Shown: positions 5,182-5,788 of the stretch, piece after piece | Position numbering within the stretch: the stretch's first letter is position 1 | How the letters are laid out: each line of letters opens with the position of its first letter | DNA from: Bacillota bacterium | GTDB taxonomy: Bacteria; Bacillota; Sulfobacillia; JAJZIM01; JAJZBP01 | DNA length: 5,788 bases | Assembly (NCBI GenBank): GCA_021798855.1 | Contig: JAJZBP010000143.1 | Span: forward strand, 1-5,788 | Direction of reading: 5' to 3' | Translations under genes and position numbers: made by a program | The notes under the pieces: model-generated | What the model was told of the DNA's origin: nothing | Database searches by the model: none | What the model saw: only the letters and a program-made list of their open reading frames with translations

Positions 5182-5686
5182 CTATCGCTCATCCGCCGAC
5201 GGCCCATAGACGGAGGATACCGGCACGTCCAAGAGACGCAGTAAACGGCCAGCCGGCCCCGGTGGTGAATCCAATGGGACTTCATCGCCGTATCCAGAAA
5301 ATGGCTGGCTGGACCGCGCAGAATCTCCCTCCCATTGACCACCAGGGGAACCACTTGATGCATCTTCTCATTGGAAAACCGTTCGATGGTGTTCACCGCC
5401 GCGGCGTGAACCCCTTGGAAGCGAACAAATCATCCCGCCCCCCGATGGGCGGCTCCACTCTGGGGCTGAAACTCTCCCTTTCCCTGGCTTCGGCCACCCA
5501 AGCTTCCACCTCCACCATGTGGCGGGACAATTTGCCCAGGGGCATTGACCGGGTATGGGGCGCCCTGTCCCACTTTTCGTCCGGCAGGCGATCCAAGACC
5601 CGGTGGGTCGTTTTGGCCTCCAAGTTCCAGCTTTTAAGGAATCCTTCCGCTATTGATCCAATTTCCGCTCCGAAAAACCTAGACAT
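5182..5686 (-). pseudogene. DinB-family protein gene with two frameshifts
   Basis: Reading from ATG 5686, the first frame gives MSRFFGAEIGSIAEGFLKSW, then N-L-E-A-K-T-T-H-R-V-L-D-R-L-P-D-E-K-W-D and S-M-P-L-G-K-L-S-R-H. This is the start of a DinB/DUF664-like four-helix protein. Near codon 92, in a GGGG run at 5411-5414, the frame shifts by one missing base; the next frame continues V-H-A-A-A-V-N-T-I-E-R-F-S and later H-W-I-H-H-R-G-R-L-A-V-Y. A second missing base near 5240-5241 shifts again to L-R-L-L-D-V-P-V-S-S-V-Y-G-P-S-A-D-E-R-stop. Restoring both bases gives 168 residues, the usual family length, with the metal-binding His set (H56 and the HxxHH of HWIHHRG) intact. DinB-fold proteins are metal-dependent, often thiol-transferase-like, with unclear substrates. 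Either the gene is recently dead or the sequence has two deletion errors; the retained residues favour a very recent event. It ends directly against the sucD remnant. Confidence 0.82.
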
Positions 5687-5708
5687 TTCTAGACATCAAG
5701 GTTTTTCG
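5671..5708. repeat. Perfect 10-bp inverted repeat enclosing the DinB start codon
   Basis: CGAAAAACCT (5671-5680) and AGGTTTTTCG (5699-5708) are exact inverted copies separated by 18 bases. The ATG at 5686 lies in the loop beside one arm. The loop also holds ATGTCT twice on the minus strand, ten bases apart, with TCTAGA between them. In mRNA this would form a hairpin enclosing the translation start, and as DNA it could be an operator. No Shine-Dalgarno is visible ahead of the ATG. Confidence 0.7.
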
Positions 5709-5788
5709 CTTATTGTTCGCTCTCCGCCGGCGGGCCTAACCCTCAAGCCAACCGCTGGCCAAAAGTACCCGCCGTGATGCTGGAGTCC

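Noticed and set aside
3549..5396. 615-codon minus-strand open frame
   Set aside because: Its first 50 or so codons are the middle of the frameshifted DinB gene; the rest is antisense to the chemoreceptor and has low-complexity composition rich in Gly, Arg and His, typical of a high-GC shadow frame.
5262..5777. 171-codon plus-strand frame
   Set aside because: Antisense to the DinB gene; its product shows no domain, and the minus-strand DinB homology across three frames explains the region.
5696..5788. Minus-strand open frame running in from the right edge and stopping at a TGA 9 bases before the DinB ATG
   Set aside because: The 30 codons (containing H-H-G-G-Y-F-W-P-A-V-G-L-R-V-R-P) could be the end of an upstream gene, but another frame is also open (ending G-T-F-G-Q-R-L-A) and neither matches a family I know.

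Overview
The window is high-GC bacterial DNA, with most genes rich in G/C at third codon positions. It carries signalling genes typical of a motile, probably proteobacterial organism. No marker fixes the taxon. The exception is about 90 bases near the left edge (61-150), which are roughly 29% G+C and look like the end of an inserted element.

Left to right: (1) 1-71 (minus) is the start of a gene that runs off the edge. It encodes a MerR/excisionase-type helix-turn-helix like the N-terminus of IS607-family recombinases, and has its own near-consensus promoter with a palindrome between -35 and -10. (2) 158-2013 (minus) is a two-gene unit: a PAS-GGDEF-EAL cyclic-di-GMP protein with a degenerate GGDEF half and an intact EAL half, overlapped by ATGA with a 46-residue single-span membrane protein. 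(3) 2014-2534 has no convincing gene. It holds a 114/115-bp tandem duplication, a short third partial copy and a diverged fourth piece, all rich in small GC hairpins. (4) 2535-2846 (plus) is the 3' remnant of an EmrA/HlyD-type membrane fusion protein gene. (5) 2928-4961 (plus) is an intact methyl-accepting chemotaxis protein with two adjacent membrane spans, no visible HAMP domain and a sensor-like domain at the C-terminus. (6) 4958-5181 (minus) is the 3' remnant of sucD (succinyl-CoA ligase alpha). (7) 5182-5686 (minus) is a DinB-family gene of normal length broken by two single-base deletions. Its start codon lies inside a perfect 10-bp inverted repeat. (8) 5709-5788 shows nothing I can identify.

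The two intact large genes are signalling proteins: a likely c-di-GMP phosphodiesterase and a chemoreceptor. Both could act on motility, but they are divergently oriented and separated by repeats and debris, so no shared operon is implied. The striking overall feature is the amount of genetic wreckage (emrA', sucD', dinB) around intact signalling genes. This suggests a rearranged, recombination-prone segment, consistent with the mobile-element end at the left edge. I found no CRISPR array, tRNA, rRNA or clear intrinsic terminator.
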